Shown here: piece after piece, positions 51,701 through 61,400 of the stretch | How positions within the stretch are numbered: the first letter of the stretch is position 1 | Layout of the letters: every line of letters begins with the position of its first letter | Origin: Hemileia vastatrix | Taxonomy: Eukaryota; Basidiomycota; Pucciniomycetes; Pucciniales; Zaghouaniaceae | Direction of reading: 5' to 3' | Length of the DNA: 64,000 nucleotides | NCBI GenBank assembly: GCA_030280995.1 | Contig: JASXTE010000001.1 | Span: 9,891,001 to 9,955,000 of the forward strand | Made by a program: the position numbers and the translations under genes | The notes under the pieces: generated by a model | Databases searched by the model: none | What the model was told of the DNA's origin: nothing | What the model saw: the letters and a program-made list of their open reading frames with translations, nothing else

Positions 51701-53118
51701 TGCCTTTGCCTGCCGGAAAAAATACCATAGGAGGCAAATGGGTTTTTGCCTACAAACGGGATACAGACGGAAAAATAATTAAACATAAAGCACGATTTGT
51801 AGCGCAAGGTTTCGCCCAAAGATATAAAGAATCTTTTGAAGAGACATTTGCACCTACGGCCACCTTCACTTCGTTACGCCTACTCTTGACCCTGGCTGCT
51901 CGACATGGATGGCATTTAAGAGCTTTTGATGTAGTAAGTGCATACTTAAATAGCCCAATTGATGAAGAAGTGTATGTACGTCAACCAGAGGGTTTTGAAC
52001 AACATTCGGGAATGGTATGCCGCCTTAAAAAAGCATTATATGGGACCAAACAAGCTGGGCGCTGTTGGTGGAAATTTATTGCTGAAAAACTCAGAGGTCT
52101 AGGCTACTCACCGAGTTTTTTTGATTCATCTGTATATGTTATTCACTCACAGACTCACTCTGCTGCTATTTGGCTACATGTGGATGACGGTATTGTAGCT
52201 AGCGACAGTCTTGAAGCACTGGAAAAACTAAAAAATGACCTGAAAAGTTTCATAGATATTAAATGGGAAGATGAATTGAATCAAATTGTAGGACTAAAAG
52301 TCGAAAAAAATGATGAGGGTTACTTAATATCACAACACACACTGATTAAACGTATTATCGACAATTTCAACCCATCTCAAAAACTGTCTAACACACCATT
52401 GCCTTACAAGTGTAACCTTCAGAGTGCTGACACAACAAAGCCTGCAATTCGCGCAACCGAATTTTTATCACGAATTGGCGCTCTGAGTTATGTTGCTCAG
52501 GGGACGAGACCGGATATCAGTTTTTCGGTGAACTTTTTGGCGCGTTTTGCAAGTCATCCAAATGAGGACCACTGGATCGCTCTAAATCAACTAATTCAAT
52601 ACGTTACTAAAACCAGACATCTAAAATTCAAAATTGCTCCGAATAAAGAAGGTCCAGTTGAAATAGAGGTATTTGCAGATGCGGCATGGAGGGGTGAGGG
52701 ATGGAGAGCAGGACACGGAAATGTGATACGAGTGTGTCATGTACCAGTTTGTTGGATGGCAAAGCGACAAAAATCAGTTGCTCTTGCTACCTCACATGCT
52801 GAATACATGGCACTGGGGATGGGGGCAAGGACGGGTTTGTGGGTTAGGAATCTAGTAGAAGATTTCACTGGACATGATGTTGTGGTTAAGTTATATTGCG
52901 ACAATAACACTGCAGTGGACATTGGCAATGATCGACCGTCGAACAAGGACACAAGACACGCCACAAGGGATTTCTACTTCTTGAACCAACTTATTTTTGA
53001 AAAAAAATTAAACTTGATCTGGATATCCGGTAAATCACAAATTGCTGACTGCATGACAAAGTCTTTAAACAGTGTTAATATGTCAAAGGTTGTAGGAGAA
53101 ATGGGTTTAGTCATATGA
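48784..53118 (+). CDS. Copia gag-pol polyprotein, 1444 aa
   Basis: Order along the protein: gag with zinc knuckle CFNCGKKGHWRSQC (about 324-337), protease ALLDTGATEHVSG (about 425), integrase HHCC (HWHRALGHVS...CDQC, about 592-628) and triad in SDVMGPF (657), RSDNGGEY (719) and GVAERLNR (755). Reverse transcriptase follows with GGKWVFAYKR, FDVVSAYLN and LHVDDGIVAS (about 1131), then RNase H with FADAAW, LATSHAEYMAL and LYCDNNTA. Integrase before reverse transcriptase defines Copia. The RT box is HVDD rather than YVDD, but both Asp are kept. Translation could also begin at Met 48919 (MEQSASSTNKGKAK), after a Ser/Pro/Thr-rich leader encoded by CACCAT-like repeats. No stop or shift is visible. 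Confidence 0.95.
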   Translation: MVLTRSGTHTSSPSSPSSPFPPPTSPTSSSSPSLSALSLTHLENIMEQSASSTNKGKAKSERAPHQGIEFLLRGEHYYKYEEELRKRAEKCTRLDASGTNFNHWKRDISEAMQTYLRDPEYLFNAIPESHLDNEVDALALVAIRHSVVNVHRDRIKNMKPANSVYNFLASKFNVLSMSSQLTTLKQIIAMKFNPESHNLSEHVSLLRTKIDELMAKGFELNLENFINLLLSFSFEGSNSWSTEVLNAIDLRMRTDSTELSSAEVEQIAANHHNTLMLRKPTNQPTLVSAMNTLTLPYDDDTPDPVVEEMVSLNAVFSNYKGTGCFNCGKKGHWRSQCPSLSRSSKFQAKPNSNITFYCNPTCKCDLNPKHSEKTQSDHYRPVYPKQKGKARFVEIIDHDDENDKQPLPRALKVDTKAWTSDGATALLDTGATEHVSGNKDLFIWLTDLTHPIPLLVATKSAEPEYLTAIGAIAVRGVTEDILIRRVFYCPNATGTLLSVGSLIKQGATSRFDEHHNINILRGDEILFKGIFSNKKSWNVELVYNSVNPMCNATSIVSPYRAIPSAQVNPISLDPPCGPDSERMDRNDPVLMHWHRALGHVSMRVIRRLINHKAAEGLPDSLPPGDIHCDQCRVAKSLNSSMLNGTERAPEPMEIIVSDVMGPFETPTFDNALYFVSFRDVATSYTVCELLTSKSQVPDTFVRFQVKMERLTGKKIKILRSDNGGEYVNNKLQSYLTKFGIVWEHAMPYHHEQNGVAERLNRTIADIGRTLLFDSKLDKSFWGAAFLWAVFLHNRLPNKITNTITPYQALFDRKPQLDILRIFGEAAFVHIHKENRLKLDVRAIKCQVIGYVEGGKGWLFWDNERKCVIQSATAVFPSIKELKSTKAPTEKQKENKASIPFLLNSLTLGDFSMDETIKDQDMLTDKIHNECTDEELSAPKTYKQAMKATDAIDWETACKNEMKVLHDKEVWDLVPLPAGKNTIGGKWVFAYKRDTDGKIIKHKARFVAQGFAQRYKESFEETFAPTATFTSLRLLLTLAARHGWHLRAFDVVSAYLNSPIDEEVYVRQPEGFEQHSGMVCRLKKALYGTKQAGRCWWKFIAEKLRGLGYSPSFFDSSVYVIHSQTHSAAIWLHVDDGIVASDSLEALEKLKNDLKSFIDIKWEDELNQIVGLKVEKNDEGYLISQHTLIKRIIDNFNPSQKLSNTPLPYKCNLQSADTTKPAIRATEFLSRIGALSYVAQGTRPDISFSVNFLARFASHPNEDHWIALNQLIQYVTKTRHLKFKIAPNKEGPVEIEVFADAAWRGEGWRAGHGNVIRVCHVPVCWMAKRQKSVALATSHAEYMALGMGARTGLWVRNLVEDFTGHDVVVKLYCDNNTAVDIGNDRPSNKDTRHATRDFYFLNQLIFEKKLNLIWISGKSQIADCMTKSLNSVNMSKVVGEMGLVI

Positions 53119-53231
53119 TTTTTTTTATTTTTTTATCATTCTCACTATTATCTTTATTTTTTTTCGTTACATTCATTTTTTTTACTTTTACTAAACTATA
53201 TACTATATACGGTCAACAATGTGTGGAGGGG

Positions 53232-53469
53232 TGTTGGAACATAAGAGAAATGATAGGTACAAATTAGGTTAGGGCACATTGTCACCCGTATGTATATAGT
53301 TAGCCTACCGCACTCGGGTGGTCTCTATCCATTCCGGAGTAGAGACCGACGAGACTTACCCTAGTCTATCCCGGGTTGCGGTATAATAGGTTAGTACAAG
53401 TAATGTTATCCATTCCGGAGTAGAGACCGACGAGACTTACCCTAGTCTATCCCGGGTTGCGGTATAATA
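53232..53469 (+). repeat. 3' LTR of the Copia element
   Basis: 238 bp, no difference from the 5' LTR found by eye. Confidence 0.93.
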
Positions 53470-53474
53470 TATAC

Positions 53475-54299
53475 ATGTGCTCGAGTTGTGACCTAACCTA
53501 ACTTGTCCTCATCACTACACCAACATGTAATCCTCATCTTACGCAATTAAGTTCATCGCTCTTTTTTCAAGATATGTTTATCTCCATAACAGTCCGTTTT
53601 GATCAAAGTAGTAGATGTTGACTTTCACCTCACTTTTCCTGCAACAACCTTAATCAGCATAGTCGAGAGCTTATTCAACCAGTGCTCAATGTTAGAGATT
53701 TACAGTCGTCAGTACGAGAAGATAATGGAAGAAACTAGAAATAGTATAGCACAAATTTTTCATCTACAACTAAAAGATGGTTAAGCATTTTGTATTTGAT
53801 TATTCATGCAAGCTTGTAGTAGCAACGTCATGGTATATTAATCACCCAAAAAGGTAACAATTGTAGTGGTAAAGCTTTTAGTGCGGTATCACCCCAGAAT
53901 TCCACAGAGTCCCCCCCCCCCCCCCCCCCCCCCCCAAAAAAAAGCAAAAAAAAATGTTCTGGTTTAATCTTGAAACGATTTCGTTTTCTTAGATCCAAGT
54001 ACATCATACCTTGCAACTTTATTATCCAAATATCACAGAATAATTTGTTGCACATATAACTCGAATTATAAGAAAAGGCCGGAGACCAGGACGAAATTAA
54101 TTAGAAAAACAAATTCAAGATAAATATAGGTAAAGTTCATGATGACCCTTCTTTTTTAGGTAAATGATGTCTTTGCCATACAAAAGTTTATAAAGTTATA
54201 AAATATACAAAATATAAAGGGGCTGTGTATGTTGCAGAGTATCAGCACTCAGGACTTCATAATGAACTGTAGAATCTGGATGCCGCTGTAAGAGTATCT
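53475..54299. other. Intergenic, with a C25 homopolymer
   Basis: C25 at 53911-53935 followed by A8. A 61-codon plus-strand frame (53599-53784) has no recognisable domain and is not supported as a gene. Confidence 0.5.
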
Positions 54300-54412
54300 C
54301 CAGCCGTGTCGGTAAACCTGTTCGGTATGCATACTTTACTGAATTTTCAATAAGACATCCATGCTAAATTTGGTAAAGTATGCATACCGAACAGGTTTAC
54401 CGACACAGCTGG
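54300..54412. mobile_element. 113-bp hairpin MITE with 41-bp arms
   Basis: Arms 54300-54340 and 54372-54412 are inverted complements with two mismatches (one is the terminal arm base). The outer end reads CTCCAGCCGTGTCGGTAAAC. The loop is 31 bp. A diverged relative of one arm (CTCGTTTCGGTAAACCCC) occurs at about 55728-55750. Confidence 0.85.
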
Positions 54413-55725
54413 ACACAGGGAAAAAAAAGTGTGCACTAGACCTCAAGTGCTTTTTTTGGCTTCATGTGGCAATTTTGTGCGTGATTTTGGTAGTGACTCT
54501 GTCCGAGTATGGTAGATCCCTTTTGTGAGACAAAGGGAGGGGAGGGGTTAAACCAGAGTTACTCCACAGTTTAGACAAGAATTAGAGACTGAGATTGACT
54601 GGGGACCAAAAAAAACTACTAGACGTCTAGTCCACTGGTTTTTCCCCCTGAGGAAAATGCTCTAACAAGTGTTTTTTTTTTAATTTATGAAGAAAAATTC
54701 CACTTAATGCTCCGGAGAACTTCTTGTTGCGCCAAGTCGAATCTGAGAAAAAAAAAATGTAATTCAAGGGGGCTATCACAGTCATGATGAAAATAAAGAC
54801 AAAGTTTGGAAGTGTGTTGAATATATCTTAAAAGATGATTTAGAGCCATCCCATGAGTTAAGATCAGTTTTGAGGATTATACTTCAAGAACACTAATCCG
54901 GAAAGAGAAATCAGGTTTTGTCACAACTCTAACATGACCAAGAGAACCAAGAATTGAGAGATACTTAGTAGTGTCCACTGCTTCATATTTTGCTCTTTTA
55001 ACTACTATACATTGAGTTAGATGAAATTTAGTTGTCAGACAAAATAGATTGCGGGTCCTTCCTTCTCAAAATCTTTTCATGAGATCAAAACCTCCTGAAA
55101 CCACTTTAATTCAAATATACACTATACCTTTATTTATTTATTTTTACTCTATATTATATTTTGGAATCAGTGGCAAACTTCAACTAGAATCAGAGCTTGT
55201 TGTCAGATCTGGGCAAAAAAAGGGCAGATCCCTAATGGCAGAAGTGAGTACTTTGATATCCCCTAATGGTGGATATCGAAGTTATCAAATACTACTTTGC
55301 AAATTTGAGACCGGGCTTAAAATTCCATAAAATCCCATTTCATGTAGGATTCTGTCACTTCACTGTTGGAAGATCCATACCCTAACACAAAATTAATCAT
55401 CATCATGTGAAGTACCAAAAACAACCCATCTTCACCCTTCTCCATGGCTCTGCCTCCCCCACCAGTTTCCAAAGGCATGACCATGCACCACAGGAAATTT
55501 GGGGCTTTGAACACCATGGTGATCCTAAATTATGCCAGGATTAGACCCACCATATATATCACATTGTGAACAAATTAGAGTCACATTCAGTCTAATATTT
55601 GTCTTTGATTGAAGCCCAGTTTGTCCTACATCGAGTGCAAGTTGATCCAACAAAACCCTAATTTAATCTTTACTTGAGCACCCATTGAGCAAACATTGAT
55701 CTAACATGAGCATTAGGGCATCTCC
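54413..55725. other. Repeat-derived intergenic DNA, no gene
   Basis: A GACACAGGGAAAAAAAAGTG segment at 54412 recurs as GACACAGGGGAAAAAAAGTG at about 56742, each followed by TG(C/A)ACTA and an AGTGACTCTG segment, so both flank decayed copies of one repeat. The 93-codon frame at 55049-55330 has no recognisable domain. Confidence 0.45.
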
Positions 55726-56483
55726 ACTCGTTTCGGTAAACCCCTTCAGTATGCTTATTTTGACCCCGGCAACATCACTCATTCCATTAAGACCCATCGG
55801 TAAGCCCTCTTTTTGGCAATTCGTTGGTAAGGGTCAGTAATATTACTGGACACCACCGCTTGCAAATCATTAACTCAACCTCTTGCCCGCCAAATATTTT
55901 CACATCTCAACTTGCTTGCCAATTACAACAGATGTGTCTGAAGGTTACTAATTTTTTTAATCTCTCAATTACACAACACTATTTTGACTTCATATTACCC
56001 TTTATTAACATATTTTGGTACTACAGACAACTATATAAACTTTTCAACTAAAAAAACCCTCAAAATGTCTTCTGGTTTGAAAAAAAAAACATTTGCCTAA
56101 CTTCTTGCTTACATTTTTAGCCTCCCAAAAAACAGGCATTTTTTTTGGTTATTTTTTTGACTTCCAAAACTTCCAGAGCTAGAGCAGAAGACCTAGACCT
56201 TAAAACCCAGGCTTTCAAAGCTGACATGGCACATGGAGGCTCTATTCCAACCACAATTTCATGGAAAATGGACATTCCCAACTCCACTTTTGGCTCTGTA
56301 ATTTCCCTACACCACAAAATGCTCACGGCCAAAAACTTGCATGTGAACTTGGTTTTGCAGGTTTTGGTACATCCACCTGCTGGTGACCCCCAACAAAAAA
56401 TATAATATTTTTCTCCATTATTACTTTTTTCCTGAATCTTTTTGCATTCAGATACCATCACTACAATGTTTGTTACGCCATGG
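55726..56483. other. Fragment related to the 54.3-kb MITE, then unassigned DNA
   Basis: GGGCATCTCCACTCGTTTCGG begins a diverged arm copy near 55718. No complementary partner is obvious within 1 kb. Overlapping opposite-strand frames at 56117-56512 show no known motif. Confidence 0.4.
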
Positions 56484-56608
56484 GGCACAACAATTACACA
56501 ACAGTTGTGCAACAGTTAAGAAACAATTGTTTTGTGCACTTAAGACCCACCTAAAACCTTTAAGCTCCAAAAATAATTGTTACTTAACTGTTGCATAATT
56601 GTTGTGCC
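56484..56608. mobile_element. 125-bp hairpin MITE (GGCACAACAATTA ends)
   Basis: The left arm GGCACAACAATTA...TGCAACAGTTAAG and the complement of the right arm agree closely. The left arm has an extra 11 bp (CACAACAGTTG), apparently a local duplication of arm sequence. Confidence 0.75.
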
Positions 56609-57092
56609 ATTCACTACACATCAAGCAAGATATCCCTGATTGGGATATCCAGTGCGAGTGAGGGATATTTTGGTGAGGGACTTAAGGTCAGAAAAATAAA
56701 TGTGAGAAAAGTAAGTGTAAGAAAATCATTTGTGACCATGAGACACAGGGGAAAAAAAGTGTGAACTAAATTTCAAATTCAGTTTTTGGACACAGGACAC
56801 ATTTCTGGGTCTGTTCTATGAAATAACCCTGTTTCAACACAATGAGAGTGACTCTGGTTGTCCTCACATTTTTTTTTTTTTTCTGACATTGGCAGCCTTC
56901 ATTCTGGTGCCTTTCCCTCCTCTTCTCTCATCCATGGCAAGTTTTTTCTATTTTAGTTTTTCTATACTCCCTTCTACTCTTCCTGAATTCCTTAATATCC
57001 TACTCTCACTCCTTCTTTCTTCCCTCACAATGCCTCTGTCTTTCTGTCTCTTTCTTCACCACCTTTCATCCATCTTACCTCTTTCTGTCACT

Positions 57093-57097
57093 GCTTT
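57093..57097. repeat. Target-site duplication GCTTT of the solo LTR, left copy
   Basis: GCTTT at 57093-57097 and 58289-58293. Confidence 0.85.
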
Positions 57098-58288
57098 TAT
57101 CAGCCGGACGTCTAGAAGAATGAAGAGAAGGAAAGGAAAAAGGACAATAGAAGAGGAAATTATAATATAGTATTATTATGAATAATAAAAATAAAATAGT
57201 TGTAATTGAGAAGAGAGTATGACGAGAGAATTTTGAAGAGTTGACAAAGACTGAAAAGACTTATTTATATTGTAATATATTATAATTAATAGTTATTATT
57301 TAATGGGCAATTGTCAATGATAGTAATAATAGACTTAAAACAACCTTTTCGTTTATTTAGATAGTATTTTAATTAGATATATAGAATTAATAAAAATAAT
57401 AAATAAAAGTAAGATATTCAAAATATGTTAAGTGAGTGTATAGTAAGTCATGAGCTACCAGAGAGACTTCTAAAGCCTTTTTTATAGGAAAGAGGACATT
57501 CTGGAGCGTTCCAATAGTATCTACAAAAAGGTAAAATAATGTGAAACAATTAATTTAAAAAAAAATCTAATTAAAAACATAAAAAATAAATCCGTGAATA
57601 AACAAATATTTTTCCCATCAGTAATCTCTAAAAAAGAATAGAATTAATATAACAATTAACTACGTGAGTATGAAAATATGAGAACTGTGAGAAAGAAATC
57701 TAAAGAAGGAATACAAATAGCTGAAAAAAGTATAATTAAAATAAAAGGAATTATTTTTAGGCTTTTAAATAATCTTCACTCAGTATAAGCAATAGTAATT
57801 TAACTATTTCAAGTAAATTAACTATTAAATTAATTGAACAACTAATTAAATTAATACAGGAACCTTTTAACATGAGAATTTAAATTTAATCATCTTAAAT
57901 TAATTTAGTAATATTGGTGACACAATTAAGGGTCAAAGAAGCGCCAAATATTGCTGAATATTATTATATGATAGGTTGTATTTAGTTTATATAAATATTA
58001 TTATTTAAAATTGTAATTACTGTGTAAGTTAAATTTACACTTATAATATAATTTTGAATAATTTATTTATACATATAAATCATGCCATGATATTATAGAA
58101 TATTATATTTGTTTATGTAATACAATTTATTTAATAATAAAATTAAGTATAATATTTATTTTATTCATTCACAAAACATTTATAATTTTATTTAAATAAT
58201 TTTTTGTATTTACATAAAGTTATTCCTCTATATGTTTACAGTAATTTATTGTATAAATTACTGGACTCCTGAGATAGCCTGGCTGACA
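57098..58288 (-). repeat. Solo LTR related to chromovirus 1
   Basis: 1191 bp. In minus orientation it starts TGTCAGCCAGGCTATCTC and ends TAGACGTCCGGCTGATA. Both ends and several internal blocks (GACACAATTAAGGGTCAAAG, TTACTGGACTCCTG) match the chromovirus 1 LTR; the rest is diverged. The intact GCTTT duplication without internal sequence shows loss by LTR-LTR recombination. Confidence 0.9.
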
Positions 58289-58293
58289 GCTTT

Positions 58294-58438
58294 TTTGCTC
58301 TACATCATCCATCTCTTTATCTTGAACAATTCTCATCTCTACTCTGCACATTCCTAAATCCACATTTGGCAAGAAAATAAAAATCAAAAAACATTTACAT
58401 CAAAAATAATAGCAAGGCATATGCCTAAACAATGATAG
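58294..58438. other. Unassigned sequence after the solo LTR
   Basis: Short AT-rich stretch, no feature seen. Confidence 0.4.
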
Positions 58439-59208
58439 ACTAACATACCATAAGCCACATGATTATTGGACATGCAAAATTGCACAAATAGTTCTGGTTC
58501 ATGAGATTTGAACATTCCCCAGTATACTTTGTTAAATGAATGGAGCGCAGCAAAAACTGAACTATGTCATACTCAGTTCAAAATCATTCAACACAAAAAC
58601 ACTATTCCTGTAGGTTTTTGGCAAAAGAAAGCCTGTTTTCTATAACAAAACATGAGATAATCAAAGTATGTTAAGAAACCCATTTTTTGCTGCATTTATG
58701 ATCTACATTTTTAATGACAGATAGGGGCAACTCACATCAACCAAGCTTCTCACTGAAAAATCATTAACAATTAAATGTTACATCATTTTTGTCCCCCCAT
58801 GTAATAGTAAAAAGTCTAAATAGACTAACACACCATAAGCTACATGATTATTGGACATGTAAAATTGAAAAAATAGTTCTGGTTCATGAGATTTGAACAT
58901 TCCCCAGTATACTTTGTCAAACAAATGCAGTGCAGAAAAAACTGAAATATGTCATGCTCACTTCAAAATTGTTCAACAAAATAAATTCTATTCCATTGGG
59001 TGTTTGGAAAAAGAAAGGCTGTTTTCTATAACAAAAAATGAGATAATTAATGTTTGTTAAGAAATCAATCATTTGCTGCACTAATGATTTACATGTTGAA
59101 TGACAGATAGAGGCAACTTGCATCAACCAAGCCACTCACTGAAAAATCATCAACAATTAAATGTTACATCATTTTTGTCCCCCCATGTGATAGTCAAAAG
59201 TCAAAATT
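58439..59208. repeat. Tandem duplication, two 385-bp units
   Basis: ACTAACATACCATAAGCCAC at 58439 and ACTAACACACCATAAGCTAC at 58824 start collinear units. Shared segments include GTTCTGGTTCATGAGATTTG, CCCCAGTATACTTTGT and GTTACATCATTTTTGTCCCC. Divergence is roughly a tenth by eye. No long frame is conserved in both units. Confidence 0.88.
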
Positions 59209-59329
59209 TATGAGGGCAAATGTACATTTCTCTTGCCCAACATATCTATGCAATATGAAACATAGTATTGAATAACCAACTGTAGCCCTCTAAGTGTATT
59301 CAAAAAATGCATCAACTCAAAGAAAACCA

Positions 59330-60330
59330 ATCAATATCAAAAAAAATTATTAAATAAGTATAAAGATAATTGAATAAAAAATTATAAAATTCTGAAAATC
59401 ATAATCTTCATCAAATACATCAATTTCAAAAAAATTGAAAAGGTCATTTTTTTTAAAAAATTCATAAAAAATTAAAAAAAAATCAAAAAAACCAAAAAAA
59501 ACTAAAAATTCATAAAAATCACAAAAAAGAAAAAATAAATCAAAAATAAATCATGAAAATAAAAAAATAAAAAAAAATCAAAAAAAATCAAAAAAAAAAA
59601 TCAAAAAATAAATAAATAAAAAATCAGTAAAAATAAAAAAAAATAAAAAAAATTCCATAATAAAAAAATAAAATATAAATAAAGAAAAATTAAAAAAAAA
59701 ATGCAAAAAAAGATAAAAAAAAATTAAGAAAATTAAAATAAAAAGCAAAAAAAAAACATAAAAAAACATAAAAATCAAAACAATCAAACAATATTAAAAT
59801 ATCAAAATATCAAAAAAAATTAAATAAAATTAAAAAAATTAAAAAAATCAAAAAAAGTCCAAAAGTCCAACAAAATCACAAAAAATTAAAAAAAATTCAA
59901 AAATTCAAGAATTCAAAAATCAAAAATTCAAAAAATTCAAAAAGAGAAAAAAAATGAAATTCATAAAGATAGGAAAAATTGTAAAAGAAATAAAACCAAA
60001 AAAATTAATACAAGCAAAACAAGCAAAAAATTCAAAAAAAAATTAAAAATTAATAAAAATTTTAAAAATTAAAATGATTGAAAAATCAAAAAAATTAAAA
60101 AAATCTAATAAAACAGAAATATCTTAAAGATCAATAAAGATTTGAAAAACTATAATAATCATAAAAATAAAAAAATTTCAAAAAAATAAAAAAATGATAA
60201 TAATTAAAACATTTAAAAACATCAAAAATCAAACAAATCATAATAATTAAACATTTCAAAAAATTATTTAAATTAAAATAATAAATTTTTTTAAAAAAAC
60301 TATAAAAATACTAAAAAAAAACTGTATGAA
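59330..60330. repeat. ~1-kb A-rich low-complexity tract
   Basis: Degenerate AAAATTAAAAAAATCAAAAA-type repeats with hardly any G. Frames over it (for example 59578-59787 minus) are Phe/Leu compositional artefacts. Confidence 0.85.
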
Positions 60331-61400
60331 ACCTGCAGTTCTTAAAATTCAAGAAAATCTTATAAATTTTAATAATCTTAAAATCTATATGGCTACCTCA
60401 ATTTATTTTTTTTGTGTTGAAGAAAAGTATAAAGTGGTAAAAATTTCAGAATCTTTAACCTTGATTTTTTATGTTGTCTGAAATTATGTCAGTTGGTATT
60501 TATATAAAAGAAGAGCTTTCAAGTTTATCTTTGAATATTCTGTACATTTTCTTATTTTTTTATCACCACACAATATAAGGGGAAGACTTGTTAGAAAGTC
60601 TGAAACCTTGGACTCAAATTCACCACACATTGAGCTATTGACAAAGGAACCATACAATCAGGGGTGAACACCACTAAGAAGAACAGTTTTAGGTGCTTGT
60701 TCAAGTAGAGTTCAGTCTGAGTTCCATCTGAGTTCTGTCTGAGTTCAGGTTGGGGACTTCCTAGAAAGTCCACTCCCTATATTTCATAGTGTATAATGCA
60801 TTATAAAGACAGTTTAAATGCTCATTTTTTTCAGGAGCCTGTATTATTACTAAAGGTCATTATATGGATTTACTGAGAATATATCACAATTTTTTTAGTG
60901 TTATGTGTAAGTATTATGCACAATTATTCTTAAGAGTCTTATTTAGTATTTATTAAGGTCTCATGAATAAGTGCATTCCTATTTATTAGATTTTCACAAG
61001 AATTTTTTATGTGCCATTTTTCTTAATATGAAACTCATCTATCTATGACTATAACTATCAAATAAGATATGGATGTGGACTTCACTTAATTTCTAATAAA
61101 AGCATATTTAAAATATCAAGTGACTAAAATTTTTTAAATATCAAAAACTGGAATTATGAAAACCACATGAAAAAAAATTCATTTTAAAATATTTTAAGTA
61201 GTTCCAATTCATGCTTCCTTAATAATCCTGTGTAAAGTTGACAATTTGATGATGTTTACTTGGTGAAAAAAAGTATTTATGATATCATTTCTTTACCTAT
61301 GAGGAATGTCATATGTTTTAGATTTGTTTTCTTAGTATATTTAGTGCATGTATTTAATTTTTTATCACTTTTAAATTTATCTATTGAGATTTAGATTTAT
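60331..61400. other. Segment between the A-rich and T-rich tracts
   Basis: Ordinary AT-rich DNA containing the 200-bp MITE at 60578-60777. No gene recognised. Confidence 0.5.
60578..60777. mobile_element. ~200-bp MITE with imperfect 30-bp inverted repeats, TATA flanks
   Basis: The left end GGGGAAGACTTGTTAGAAAG and the complement of the right end GGGAGTGGACTTTCTAGGAA agree at about 20 of 30 positions. TATA lies at 60574-60577 and 60778-60781. Four 11-bp CTGAGTTC(C/T/A)-type repeats lie at 60708-60749. Could be a Tc1/mariner-type MITE (TA target) or an older element. Confidence 0.5.

Larger units (their letters stand above)
48470..53469 (+). mobile_element. Ty1/Copia retrotransposon, structurally intact
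   Basis: A 5000-bp element with 238-bp LTRs (48470-48707 and 53232-53469) that look identical base for base, TATAC duplications, one uninterrupted gag-pol frame and a polypurine tract (GTGGAGGGG, 53223-53231) touching the 3' LTR. Identical LTRs and an open frame indicate a very recent insertion and possible current activity. Confidence 0.95.

Noticed and set aside
53599..53784. 61-codon plus-strand frame downstream of the Copia element
   Set aside because: Too short, no domain, no splice context linking it to another exon.
56632..56652. GATATCCC...GGGATATC palindrome as a regulatory site
   Set aside because: Short 8-bp arms, found once, no neighbouring gene to regulate.
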